Source: an uncultured bacterium (GTDB taxonomy: Bacteria > Bacteroidota > Rhodothermia > Rhodothermales > UBA10348). Taken from it: a stretch of 64,000 nucleotides of DNA. Both the position numbers and the translations under genes were made by a program. The stretch lies in contig CALSQR010000001.1 of the NCBI GenBank assembly GCA_943788505.1, positions 1,116,001 through 1,180,000 of the forward strand, written 5' to 3'. Below, one piece after another: positions 1 to 8,509 of the stretch (its first letter is position 1; each line of letters starts with the position of its first letter). The notes beneath the pieces were generated by a model. The model ran no database searches. It saw only the letters and a program-made list of their open reading frames with translations, and was not told the origin of the DNA.

Positions 1-2
1 GC

Positions 3-1850
3 AGTCCAGACTTTGTGTATGAGTCCAAGGGGCGTTTGACGGACTACGGGTATGATGTTGAGATCAGATTGCCGTTCAAAAGCATTCGGTACCAAGGCTC
101 GTATACCCAAGACTGGGGATTCAACGTGATCCGTCGCATCCAGCACTCCGGCTACACCAGCACCTGGACGCCTTCCAAGCTCGACAATGCGTCATTTATG
201 TCGCAAAATGGTTCGATAACCAACCTGACAGACCTTCGAAGAGGACTTGTTCTCGATATCAACCCCGAGTTTACCGGCGGGGCAAGTCGACCTGCCGGTG
301 CCGATGCTTCTTTCAAAGAGGACTTTACTGACCCGCTAGGACTGAATGTTCGCTGGGGCATCTCCAGTAACCTGACGCTGAACGGCACATTAAATCCAGA
401 TTTTAGTCAAGTAGAAGCTGATGTCGCGCAGATAGAATTTGACCCCCGTCGCCAAGTGTTTTTCCCAGAAAAACGCCCCTTCTTCCTTGATGGTATCGAG
501 ATGTTTTCGTCTCCCACCAACTTGGTGTATACGCGAAGAATAGCTAATCCGCTTAGCGCTGCCAAGGTGACCGGCAAGACGGGCAGCACGAATGTGGCCT
601 TCCTGTCGGCGGTGGACAACAAGGAGCTACATTTGAGTGACCTAGACGCACGCTATTTTAACGCCGTCCGTGTCCGCCGGGACTTGTCCGGTCAGAATAC
701 GATTGGACTGGTCTATACGGACAAGGTCGATGGCAATCACTGGAACCGCGTCGCAGCGGTGGACGGTCGAATGACGTTCTCGGATATCTACTCCGTGACG
801 TGGCAAACTGGAATGAGCTTTACTGCGGATGAAGGCTCTACAATTAGCGCGCCCATGTGGAATATGAGCGCCTTGGCATCAGGCCGAAAATGGGGCGGCT
901 CCTTCAGTTCTACTGGATTCCACACCGACTTTAATTCAGAATCAGGGTTTATCCAGCGAACAGGAGTCGTTCACATCAACATGTCCCCTACCAGACGTTG
1001 GTTTGGGGCTGAGGGTCGTTTTGTTGAGTCGTACAGCCTGGGCATCTCTCTCGATGGCACCTGGGATTATGATCGCTTTACAAATGGAAATGGCCCTAAC
1101 GATCGTAAAATCCATTTCAATTCCAATTACAACTTCCGGGGTGGATGGTCTGGACTCACGTCTGTTTTCTACGAGTCATTTCTGATGCCAACCGGCCTGT
1201 ACGACAATTACGTGTTGGAAAATCCAGCCCAACCAGGGACGTACATCGGATATGAAGGCGTTGATCGGCTCATCAATCTTGGGTTCTGGTCCCGATTGGC
1301 AACACCCAGACTCAACAACTTTTCTGCGTCGCTCTTTGTGGTTGCCGGACTCGATGACAACTTCTACGAGTGGGCACGAGCAGACATCTACTTCTACACC
1401 CTGACGCTGAACTACCATCCGACGGATCAGCTGCGGGTCAACTTGCTCTATAATTATCAGCATTATATCCGTCATTCCGACAAAAGCACAGTGGCTCTTC
1501 GCCGCGTCCCGAGGCTCAAGGTCGAATACCAGCTCTCCCCTTCCCTTTTCGTGCGCCTCGTAGGGCAGTACAATTCGATGTTTGTCGACGAGCTTCGTGA
1601 CGACTCCCGAACAGATCAACCCATTCTGATTCGTAATCCATCAACGGGTGAACTCAGTCCCACCAGTAAACGCAGGACAAACAACCTCTCGGTCGATTGG
1701 CTGCTTTCCTATCGCCCCACGCCAGGCACTGTCCTCTTCTTGGGATATGGCAATTCATCCAGAGAACCGGATACGTTCCGTTTCCGCGATCTTCAGCGCC
1801 TGAATGATGGCCTCTTCTTTAAGCTGAGCTACCTGTTCAGGGTGAAGTAA
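3..1850 (+). CDS. DUF5916 outer-membrane protein, 5' end outside the window
   Basis: The reading frame is already open at base 3, so the true start lies upstream of the window; the GTG at 15 is just the first usable codon. About 615 residues are present. The first part carries the conserved segment rich in aromatic and acidic residues seen in DUF5916 proteins, including PEKRPFFLDG near residue 150, a hallmark of the family. The rest is alternating, aromatic-rich beta-strand sequence ending in LSYLFRVK, as expected for a C-terminal outer-membrane barrel. Family members usually have an N-terminal carbohydrate-binding-like domain, which would lie before base 1. The function is unknown; roles in surface binding or transport have been suggested. 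It is convergent with argH. Confidence 0.8.
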   Translation, partial: SPDFVYESKGRLTDYGYDVEIRLPFKSIRYQGSYTQDWGFNVIRRIQHSGYTSTWTPSKLDNASFMSQNGSITNLTDLRRGLVLDINPEFTGGASRPAGADASFKEDFTDPLGLNVRWGISSNLTLNGTLNPDFSQVEADVAQIEFDPRRQVFFPEKRPFFLDGIEMFSSPTNLVYTRRIANPLSAAKVTGKTGSTNVAFLSAVDNKELHLSDLDARYFNAVRVRRDLSGQNTIGLVYTDKVDGNHWNRVAAVDGRMTFSDIYSVTWQTGMSFTADEGSTISAPMWNMSALASGRKWGGSFSSTGFHTDFNSESGFIQRTGVVHINMSPTRRWFGAEGRFVESYSLGISLDGTWDYDRFTNGNGPNDRKIHFNSNYNFRGGWSGLTSVFYESFLMPTGLYDNYVLENPAQPGTYIGYEGVDRLINLGFWSRLATPRLNNFSASLFVVAGLDDNFYEWARADIYFYTLTLNYHPTDQLRVNLLYNYQHYIRHSDKSTVALRRVPRLKVEYQLSPSLFVRLVGQYNSMFVDELRDDSRTDQPILIRNPSTGELSPTSKRRTNNLSVDWLLSYRPTPGTVLFLGYGNSSREPDTFRFRDLQRLNDGLFFKLSYLFRVK

Positions 1851-1867
1851 CGCGCCAGCGCCCCTAG

Positions 1868-1919
1868 GCGCACCATAGCGCACCATAGCGCACCATGGCG
1901 TCTACCAATGCGCACCATA
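1868..1919. repeat. Short tandem repeat, 10-bp unit GCGCACCATA
   Basis: Units lie at 1868-1877, 1878-1887, 1888-1897 (last base G) and 1910-1919, the fourth being separated from the others by 12 bases. The array fills the gap between two convergent genes. No T-rich tract follows, so it is not an obvious terminator. It may be a small variable-number repeat. Confidence 0.8.
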
Positions 1920-1939
1920 GCGTTGGGCTCACCGGCAGA

Positions 1940-3262
1940 CTACTCCCCGCGAATCGCATCGAGCCGCTCGCGGACCGTATCTGATGATGTCTGGCCTGGG
2001 TTTCCATGCGTTGTATAAACGTCTGAAACGGGACGATCCGACTGCTCTTCCCATAGGTCATCACGACCGGCAACGTCTCGATACGCGGTCCGGAATGCAT
2101 CACCCCCTGCAACCCTCTCCATGGCTGCAGCCGTGGCAAACAGATCACTGGATCGGGCTTTTTCTATTCCTTCAGCATGGAAGGAAAGTCCGTTGACCAG
2201 CCCTGTAGCTGCCTGGGATAGATCTAACATCAGCAACACCGACTTCATGACGGATGCTTTCGTGATTTGTAGATCGCGGTGGTAGCCCGATGGAAGGTTG
2301 GCCGGAACGCCAAGCAAGACATGCATCTCCGCTGCAATACGGTGGAGCGAAGCCCGGGCCAACTCGGCGATGTCAGGGTTCTTTTTTTGCGGCATGATAC
2401 TGCTACCCGTCGTTAGTCCATCAGCCAAACGGACGAAGTCAAACTCTGAGGTGCTGTACAAGATGATATCAGACGCAAGGCGATTAATCGTCGCAGCCGC
2501 TTGAACGAGGGCGTGAACTGCTGCCAGTTCAAACTTTCCTCGACTTAATTGAACGGAGGTGACATTTTCTTGCACCCGCTCGAATCCCAGGTCCTCGGCG
2601 AGGGCCTCCCGATCAAGGTTTAGGTATGGGACGCCATAGCCGGCCGCGCTCCCGAGTGGCGATGCATTATTGAGATCCCGGGCCTGCGCCAGAATGCTCA
2701 TATCATCACAGAGCATCTCCGCATATCCCAGTGCCCATGCCGCTACGGTCGATGGCATCGCACGCTGCATGTGGGTGTAGCCAGGAAGAAACGTCTCCCG
2801 GTTGTCATCGGCTACGTCGGCCAGCGCCTCAGCCAAATCAGCCAAAGCAAAGGTGGTCTCATCGAGATGAGCTCTGAGCCAGAGGCGAAGGGCCACGATC
2901 ACCTGATCATTGCGCGAGCGACCTGTATGGATCTTCCGACCTGCTTCCGGGCTTTTTTCTGTCAGCAGTCGTTCGATAACGGTATGGCAATCTTCATCCT
3001 CCACCGTTACTACGACGTCGCCGCGTTCCCATGCCTGACCAATCTCTTGTAATCCTGCGGCCAGTTCATCGAGCTCATCTTCGGTGATGACACCAGCATT
3101 CATTAGCCCTGCGGCATGCGCCAGCGATGCCGCGGCATCGAAGGGTAATAGCATTTGATCCCAGAGAGGATCATCACCGACGGTAAAACGAGTGACCCAG
3201 TCCTGTGCGACAGGTCCCCCTGATCCCTTGTGCCAGATGGGGTTACTTCTTGAATCAGACAT
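1940..3262 (-). CDS. argH: Argininosuccinate lyase
   Basis: This is the last enzyme of arginine synthesis: it splits argininosuccinate into arginine and fumarate in the cytoplasm. The 440-residue protein has the family motifs HTGRSRNDQ (about 112-120), YTHMQ (about 162) and the fumarase/lyase signature GSSIMPQKKNP (about 286-296). A longer reading frame runs up to 3379. The ATG at 3262 is preferred because it gives a normal N-terminus (MSDSRSNPIW) and overlaps the argE stop by 8 bases (3255-3262), which suggests translational coupling. It is the last gene of the minus-strand arginine operon. No clear terminator is visible downstream, only the 10-bp repeat array. Confidence 0.95.
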   Translation of the reverse strand: MSDSRSNPIWHKGSGGPVAQDWVTRFTVGDDPLWDQMLLPFDAAASLAHAAGLMNAGVITEDELDELAAGLQEIGQAWERGDVVVTVEDEDCHTVIERLLTEKSPEAGRKIHTGRSRNDQVIVALRLWLRAHLDETTFALADLAEALADVADDNRETFLPGYTHMQRAMPSTVAAWALGYAEMLCDDMSILAQARDLNNASPLGSAAGYGVPYLNLDREALAEDLGFERVQENVTSVQLSRGKFELAAVHALVQAAATINRLASDIILYSTSEFDFVRLADGLTTGSSIMPQKKNPDIAELARASLHRIAAEMHVLLGVPANLPSGYHRDLQITKASVMKSVLLMLDLSQAATGLVNGLSFHAEGIEKARSSDLFATAAAMERVAGGDAFRTAYRDVAGRDDLWEEQSDRPVSDVYTTHGNPGQTSSDTVRERLDAIRGE

Positions 3263-4388
3263 GATTTTCTTGAAAATAAGCGGTGATGATAGCCTCGTAG
3301 AGGGCACAACTATCGTGCAACTCACGGGCTGAAATATGCTCTTTTGCCGTGTGAGACAAGCGGCTGTCCCCAGGACCAATCTTTACGGTCGGCAGATCCT
3401 TGACATGGATCCAGTCCGACATCGTAGGGGATCCGAACGCTTCGCTACCTGAATGACCTTTCAGGCACGCCCGAACGATAGCCGAGTCGAAAGCCGTCTC
3501 GGTAGGAACGAATCGACCTGAGTGAATGACCACATCAGATTCGAGGTGCTCGTCGAGCATCCCTGCAATCTCATCATGCGTATACGACGGCGTGGACCGG
3601 ATGTCGATCCATGAAGAGCACCGATCTGGTATCACATTGCGAGCGGTCCCCCCTTCGATCACGGTAACTGAATGAGTCGTTTCTCCTAGGAAAGGGTGAA
3701 CCCGATCAAACGTCCAGGATTCTAGTCGGGTGAGGTCACGCACCATTTTTGAGATCGCGTTATCCCCTTCCGATGCCCTTGCGGCGTGGGCAGAGCATCC
3801 CTTGGCGTCCAAACGGAGAATCAATAGTCCTTTCTGTGCCACACACGGCTGCATGTGAGTCGGTTCGCCGACCAACACCGCATCCATGCGTGGTAAATCT
3901 GGCAAGATGGCCTCAAGGCCGTTGTCCTGTCCGCCTGTCTCCTCGCAAATAGTAAATGCACCCATCAACCGGGTGCCGGGCGCGAGTGAGCCCGAGGCGT
4001 GCAGGCGACAAATAGCGCTGGCCATAGAAGCTACGCAGCCTTTTGCATCGACGCTGCCGCGCCCATAGATCAGGCCACCTTCGAGCGTTGGCTCAAACGC
4101 AGGAAAGGGATGATCTGCAGATGGTGGCACCACATCGAGATGCGAATTCAGAAGAAGCGTACGCGGATCAGCGTTTGAGTCCGAAGGCCCATCGACCGTC
4201 ACCAAAACGTTGTTACCCATCCGGACCGGGGTCAATCCGTTCAACACGAAATAACGCTCTAGAAAATCAGCTGCTTCCTCTTCCTCGTGGCTTAGTGAAG
4301 GAATCTCAACAAGGTCCCGGTGTAATCCAAGCACGTCGGAGGTCGCAAGGTCCCCTTCTAGTCCATCGTATATGGTCATTTCATTCAT
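3255..4388 (-). CDS. argE: M20-family N-acyl-ornithine/citrulline deacylase
   Basis: A zinc metallopeptidase of the ArgE/DapE/CPG2 family, 377 residues. Metal-ligand motifs are visible: H83-L-D85, D114 within GSVDAKG, and the E149-E150 pair in ICEETGG. Next to an argF'-type transcarbamylase it most likely removes the acyl group from N-acylcitrulline rather than from N-acylornithine. That substrate is inferred from context and cannot be read from the sequence. It starts 9 bases after the argB stop and overlaps argH by 8 bases. Confidence 0.88.
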   Translation of the reverse strand: MNEMTIYDGLEGDLATSDVLGLHRDLVEIPSLSHEEEEAADFLERYFVLNGLTPVRMGNNVLVTVDGPSDSNADPRTLLLNSHLDVVPPSADHPFPAFEPTLEGGLIYGRGSVDAKGCVASMASAICRLHASGSLAPGTRLMGAFTICEETGGQDNGLEAILPDLPRMDAVLVGEPTHMQPCVAQKGLLILRLDAKGCSAHAARASEGDNAISKMVRDLTRLESWTFDRVHPFLGETTHSVTVIEGGTARNVIPDRCSSWIDIRSTPSYTHDEIAGMLDEHLESDVVIHSGRFVPTETAFDSAIVRACLKGHSGSEAFGSPTMSDWIHVKDLPTVKIGPGDSRLSHTAKEHISARELHDSCALYEAIITAYFQENHV

Positions 4389-4397
4389 GCGATCGGG

Positions 4398-5177
4398 CTA
4401 CTTTAGAGGTGTTGAGAGAAGGCGTGTCGCACCAGAACGGTCGTTGATCGAGGTCAGGTCGGCTATCCAAACAGACTTGACGCCTTTATCAAGCGCTTTA
4501 AAGCCAATATCCGTCTTCACTTTCATCCCTCCGGCTATCCACCCCTCGTCTACGGCCCGATCGGCGGTTACACGATCTAGACGCTTCAAAAGCTGACCTT
4601 CGCGGTCGAGAACCCCACCCGAGCCAGTCAAAAGTAGAAGTTCTTCTGCGCCAAGAGCGAGCGCAATCTCCAGTGCTATGGTGTCAGCATTTATGTTGAA
4701 CAGGTCGCCTGATCGGTCAACACCCGGTGGGCAAAGAACGGGCACAACTCCTGCTTGAAGCAGCGCTGAAATGACAGTTGTGTCAGCTACTTCTGCATCC
4801 CCGACTTCACCAAAATCGACGTGCTCTCCGTCTACTGTCCAAGGCGGCCTACGTTGAACTGAAAGCGTTCCACCATCTGCTCCGCTAAGCCCGACGGCAC
4901 GAACTCCCACAGCGTGCGCTGCAGCCGTCAACTTTAGGTTTAATTCTCCTCGGATCACCCATTTCAGAATGTCCAAATCAAGAGGTGTTGTCACACGCCG
5001 TCCATGTACGATGGTAGGTGTATGTCCTAGTCGTTCGGCAAGCGCTGTCGTCTGCGGACCACCACCGTGAACAAGCACAACATCGGATGATGACTGCAAA
5101 CGCTCCACTTCCTGCCAAAAAGGCTGAAGGTCTCCATCTAGCAGGGCTCCACCTAACTTGATCACGGTCCGTTTCAT
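4398..5177 (-). CDS. argB: N-acetylglutamate kinase (amino-acid kinase family)
   Basis: It phosphorylates the gamma-carboxyl of N-acylglutamate, the second step of arginine synthesis. The 259-residue protein begins with the amino-acid-kinase signature KLGGALL (7-13) and has the substrate loop HGGGP near residue 38. The length matches the family (about 250-300). It lacks the long N-terminal helix associated with arginine-feedback-inhibited hexameric forms, so simple feedback inhibition by arginine is not suggested. The start overlaps the argF' stop by 4 bases (ATGA, 5174-5177). Confidence 0.9.
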   Translation of the reverse strand: MKRTVIKLGGALLDGDLQPFWQEVERLQSSSDVVLVHGGGPQTTALAERLGHTPTIVHGRRVTTPLDLDILKWVIRGELNLKLTAAAHAVGVRAVGLSGADGGTLSVQRRPPWTVDGEHVDFGEVGDAEVADTTVISALLQAGVVPVLCPPGVDRSGDLFNINADTIALEIALALGAEELLLLTGSGGVLDREGQLLKRLDRVTADRAVDEGWIAGGMKVKTDIGFKALDKGVKSVWIADLTSINDRSGATRLLSTPLK

Positions 5178-6226
5178 CTACCATCCCCGGCCGATTCTCC
5201 GTCTCGGAGGTTTCTATCCCGCAACAGCCAGTCAAGAATGGCCTTTTGAGCGTGCAATCGAAATTCCGCCTGATCAAGATGCAGGGAGGATTCGCCATCG
5301 AGCACGGCATCATCGACCACAACACCTCGTCTGACCGGGAGGCAATGCATGAACTGCCCCCCGTCCGTGAGCTGCATCGTCTCTGATGTGATGCGCCAAT
5401 CGGATTTTGATAAACGAAGATCGGCTTCTGACTCAGGGTCATCATATCTCCCGAATCCTCCCCATGCCTTCGCATAAATGACATGCGCGCCGTCAGCGGC
5501 GGCATTCTGGTCATCTGTTTCGCTGAAGCTGCCGCCCGCGGTCGTCGCCTGACGGCGCGCAGCATCGATCACGGATTCATCAAGTTCAAACCCATCGGGA
5601 CGAGCCAGCACGACATCCATTCCGAGCCGGGTTGCCATCAACAGCGTCGAATTGGGAACGGCCATGGGTAAAGGCTTCGGATGAGGCGCCCAACTCAAAA
5701 CAAACTTCTTGCCAGCCAGGTCTTCACCTTCACCAAAATGACGATGCAAAACCGTGGCATCTGCTAAGGCCTGACAGGGATGACGAGAGGCAGACTCTAG
5801 GTTGATCACTGGTACGGTAGATGATGCAGCAAATCGTGTGAGCAGAGCGTCTGAAACGTCGGCAGTTCGATCCGTACCCGAGGCAAATAAACGAACACCC
5901 AATACATGGCAATATCGGGACATAACCCCGACTGCTTCCCTGATGTGCTCCGCTTCATCGCCATTCATTGGACGGCCCTCATCCCATGCGAATCCCCATG
6001 TCCCGCTTCCAGGCGTCACCGTAACGGATCGTACACCCAACTCCGATGCAGCCAACTCCATCGACACGCGAGTTCGCAGCGAATCGTTGAAAAATACCAT
6101 GCCAAGCGCTGATCCGTCATGGCGGCCCCACGCCCGATCCCTCTCTTCTCCAAATGCCAATGCCTCCAGAATACATGCCTTCCAATCATCCTCCTCTACG
6201 TCGAGCCAGTCCAATAGATGGGTCAT
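5174..6226 (-). CDS. argF': N-acylornithine carbamoyltransferase (acetyl or succinyl)
   Basis: A transcarbamylase of 350 residues that transfers a carbamoyl group to an N-acylated ornithine. Visible motifs are the carbamoyl-phosphate loop NDSLRTR (47-53), HPCQ (149-152), WAPHPKPLP (179-187) and HCLPVRR (294-300). From memory, the WAPHP and HCLPVRR segments resemble the Bacteroides succinylornithine enzyme more than the Xanthomonas acetylornithine enzyme. The single loop position that distinguishes these two enzymes (Glu versus Pro) appears to be Ala80 here, so the acyl group cannot be assigned. It overlaps argD and argB by 4 bases each. Confidence 0.88.
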   Translation of the reverse strand: MTHLLDWLDVEEDDWKACILEALAFGEERDRAWGRHDGSALGMVFFNDSLRTRVSMELAASELGVRSVTVTPGSGTWGFAWDEGRPMNGDEAEHIREAVGVMSRYCHVLGVRLFASGTDRTADVSDALLTRFAASSTVPVINLESASRHPCQALADATVLHRHFGEGEDLAGKKFVLSWAPHPKPLPMAVPNSTLLMATRLGMDVVLARPDGFELDESVIDAARRQATTAGGSFSETDDQNAAADGAHVIYAKAWGGFGRYDDPESEADLRLSKSDWRITSETMQLTDGGQFMHCLPVRRGVVVDDAVLDGESSLHLDQAEFRLHAQKAILDWLLRDRNLRDGESAGDGR

Positions 6227-7416
6227 GCTACAACCTGTTCCATGACGAGGTCCAGGGCCTTAAAAAAGCCACTGATCTGTTCGTCGGAGACAACAGCTGG
6301 TGGCATGAGCCGCATGATGTTCGGATTGGCTGAGCCACCCGTAAGGATTCCCTCAGCGCGAAGTGCAGCGACAATGGGACCAACAGGTTGACCGAAATCT
6401 ATGCCCATCAGGCAGCCGGCTCCCTGGCATCGAAGCCCTCGCTGAACACATCCTTTTTCGAGTGCATCCCAAATCGCTAAAGCACGCTCTGAAAGGTGCT
6501 CTTCTTCAACTACCTGTAAGGCTGCATCAACGGCAGCCATAGCCAACATGCCACCGCCAAACGTGGTCCCTTGCTCCCCAGGATGCACCGTTGCTGCAAC
6601 TTCATCGCGTACGAGCACTGCGGCCACCGGTACTCCGCCGCCAAGGCTCTTTGCCAGTGTTATCATATCCGGCTTGATGCCCAACAGATCGGCATAGGTG
6701 AACGCTCCGGTGCGCCCTACGCCGGTCTGGACTTCATCCATGATGAACATGGCGCCGGTTTCACGGCAAGCAGATTCCAGCGCTTGGAAATATTCCACAG
6801 AGGCTGTCTTCATGCCGGACATGGACTGAATGGGCTCCACGATCACAGCGGCTGGTTTCTGCTCTAGAATTACCTTGCGCGCCTGCTCGGCATCGTCAAA
6901 AGGAACGAAGGTCACTGGACCGAAGGACTCTTCGTACCCAGAGCGATACTTACCCTCCCATGTGGCGGCAAGGCTCCCAAGCGTACGACCATGGAAATCC
7001 CCTTCCACGGCAACAATATTTGTTCGCCCGGTTGCCTTTCGGGCGATTTTCATCGCCACCTCATTTGCCTCCGTACCAGTACTTACAAAGAAGACAGTGT
7101 CCATCCCATCAGGAGCAAGACGCGCTAGCCGCTCTGATGCCTTTGCGCGTGCTGGAGAGTAGACCGCATTCGAATAAAACAGGATTTCATCTGCCTGTTG
7201 TTTAATGGCCGCCACCACTTTGGGGTGATTATGCCCCAAAAAAGCCACGCAATGGCCGCCGTACAGATCCAGATAGGTCCGTCCATCGGTGTCTGTCACC
7301 ATGGCGCCTTTCGCGCCTACAAGCGCGATCGGCCACTTGTTGTAGGTACCGAGCTGAGACCTGTTTTCCAGCTCCATCCATTCGGTAGTTGTCATGGTCG
7401 TAGGTGAGGATGTCAT
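6223..7416 (-). CDS. argD: Acetylornithine (N-acylornithine) aminotransferase, class III
   Basis: A PLP-dependent aminotransferase that converts N-acylglutamate semialdehyde to N-acylornithine. It has the class-III features GTEANEVAMKIAR, the DEVQTGVGRTG segment and the PLP-lysine motif TLAKSLGGG. The open frame extends to 7530, but residues before MTSSPTT are hydrophobic and lie partly inside argC, so the ATG at 7416 is preferred; 7395 (MTTTEWMELEN) is equally possible. This gives about 397 residues, normal for ArgD. The stop overlaps the argF' start (ATGA). Confidence 0.93.
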   Translation of the reverse strand: MTSSPTTMTTTEWMELENRSQLGTYNKWPIALVGAKGAMVTDTDGRTYLDLYGGHCVAFLGHNHPKVVAAIKQQADEILFYSNAVYSPARAKASERLARLAPDGMDTVFFVSTGTEANEVAMKIARKATGRTNIVAVEGDFHGRTLGSLAATWEGKYRSGYEESFGPVTFVPFDDAEQARKVILEQKPAAVIVEPIQSMSGMKTASVEYFQALESACRETGAMFIMDEVQTGVGRTGAFTYADLLGIKPDMITLAKSLGGGVPVAAVLVRDEVAATVHPGEQGTTFGGGMLAMAAVDAALQVVEEEHLSERALAIWDALEKGCVQRGLRCQGAGCLMGIDFGQPVGPIVAALRAEGILTGGSANPNIMRLMPPAVVSDEQISGFFKALDLVMEQVVA

Positions 7417-7471
7417 GTGAAAGAAAGTCGTGGAATAAATGACAAGGATGATCAAGAGATCCGCAATAGCA

Positions 7472-8509
7472 TTAACTAGTGGGAGCAGTTGCCGGATGAG
7501 CCACCAGACCATCCGTGTCTGACCAGCCAAAGGCTAAATTCATATTCTGAATTGCCTGAGAGGCCGCCCCCTTCATAAGGTTATCAATGGCGAAACCGAC
7601 TACTACATTGCGCCCCATGATCGTCCAACCTAGATCGGTGAACGGGGATCGGACGCTCCAGAGTAGCTCTGGCAACCGGCCCGGCCACAGACGGATCAAT
7701 GGCTTATCTGCATAGGCCGCTTCAAATTTTGCCGCCAAGGAAGCCGCAGCTTCCTCTGACTTAAATCGTACCTGAGCCGTACCCCAGATCCCTGCGGTCC
7801 ATGGACCGGAGACGGGGACGAAGGAAAAATCGACACCCTTAGCCATCATGCGAATTTCAGCTTCGTGCTGATGACGGAAAACCTTATACGCTCGCACATT
7901 TGCATCCCGATCGGGAAAGTGAGTCGTTGCCGAAGGGCGCGCGCCTGATCCGGAAGCGCCCGTTAACGCTGTCACCGAAACTGGGCCGGCTAGGGCGCTT
8001 TCCGAGGTTCCTCCAGCCGCCGACAAGGGAAAGAGCGCGAGGGAAATGGCAGTCGCAAAACAACCCGCATTGGCAATCAATGTGGTGCCAGGTGGCGGAG
8101 GACCAGTTAATTCAGGCATCCCGTACCAGGCATTTTCAAGAAGATCTGTGCGAGGATGATCGATACCATAGCGTTGCTTGTAGGTAGCCGCATCAGACAA
8201 TCTGAAGTCTGCGCTCATATCCACGATCAAGCCCTCATATCCTTTATCCCGCAATTGCCCAGCGGCAGCAGCTCCTTCACCGTGACCGGCAGCTACAAAT
8301 ACGACATCCAAGTCGGCGTAACTCGGCAATACTGCGTCGAATGCCAGCGAGCATCTCCCTGCCAATCCAGGGTGGGCATCGTGAACCGGCTTACCCGCAA
8401 AAGAGCGGCTGGTCGCGGACACAAGTTCCAGACCAGGGTGCTCCAGGACACGTTCTAGTAGAGACCGACCTACATAGCCGGCTGCGTGCAATACAGCGGT
8501 GCGTTTCAT
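7472..8509 (-). CDS. argC: N-acetyl-gamma-glutamyl-phosphate reductase
   Basis: A NADPH-dependent reductase of 345 residues making N-acylglutamate semialdehyde. The catalytic cysteine is C150 in NAGCFAT. The N-terminal dinucleotide motif reads HAAGYVG (8-14), where the usual form is GASGYTG, so the first glycine is replaced by histidine. The rest of the protein is typical. The start overlaps the upstream P-loop gene by 4 bases (8506-8509), so translation is probably coupled. Confidence 0.93.
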   Translation of the reverse strand: MKRTAVLHAAGYVGRSLLERVLEHPGLELVSATSRSFAGKPVHDAHPGLAGRCSLAFDAVLPSYADLDVVFVAAGHGEGAAAAGQLRDKGYEGLIVDMSADFRLSDAATYKQRYGIDHPRTDLLENAWYGMPELTGPPPPGTTLIANAGCFATAISLALFPLSAAGGTSESALAGPVSVTALTGASGSGARPSATTHFPDRDANVRAYKVFRHQHEAEIRMMAKGVDFSFVPVSGPWTAGIWGTAQVRFKSEEAAASLAAKFEAAYADKPLIRLWPGRLPELLWSVRSPFTDLGWTIMGRNVVVGFAIDNLMKGAASQAIQNMNLAFGWSDTDGLVAHPATAPTS

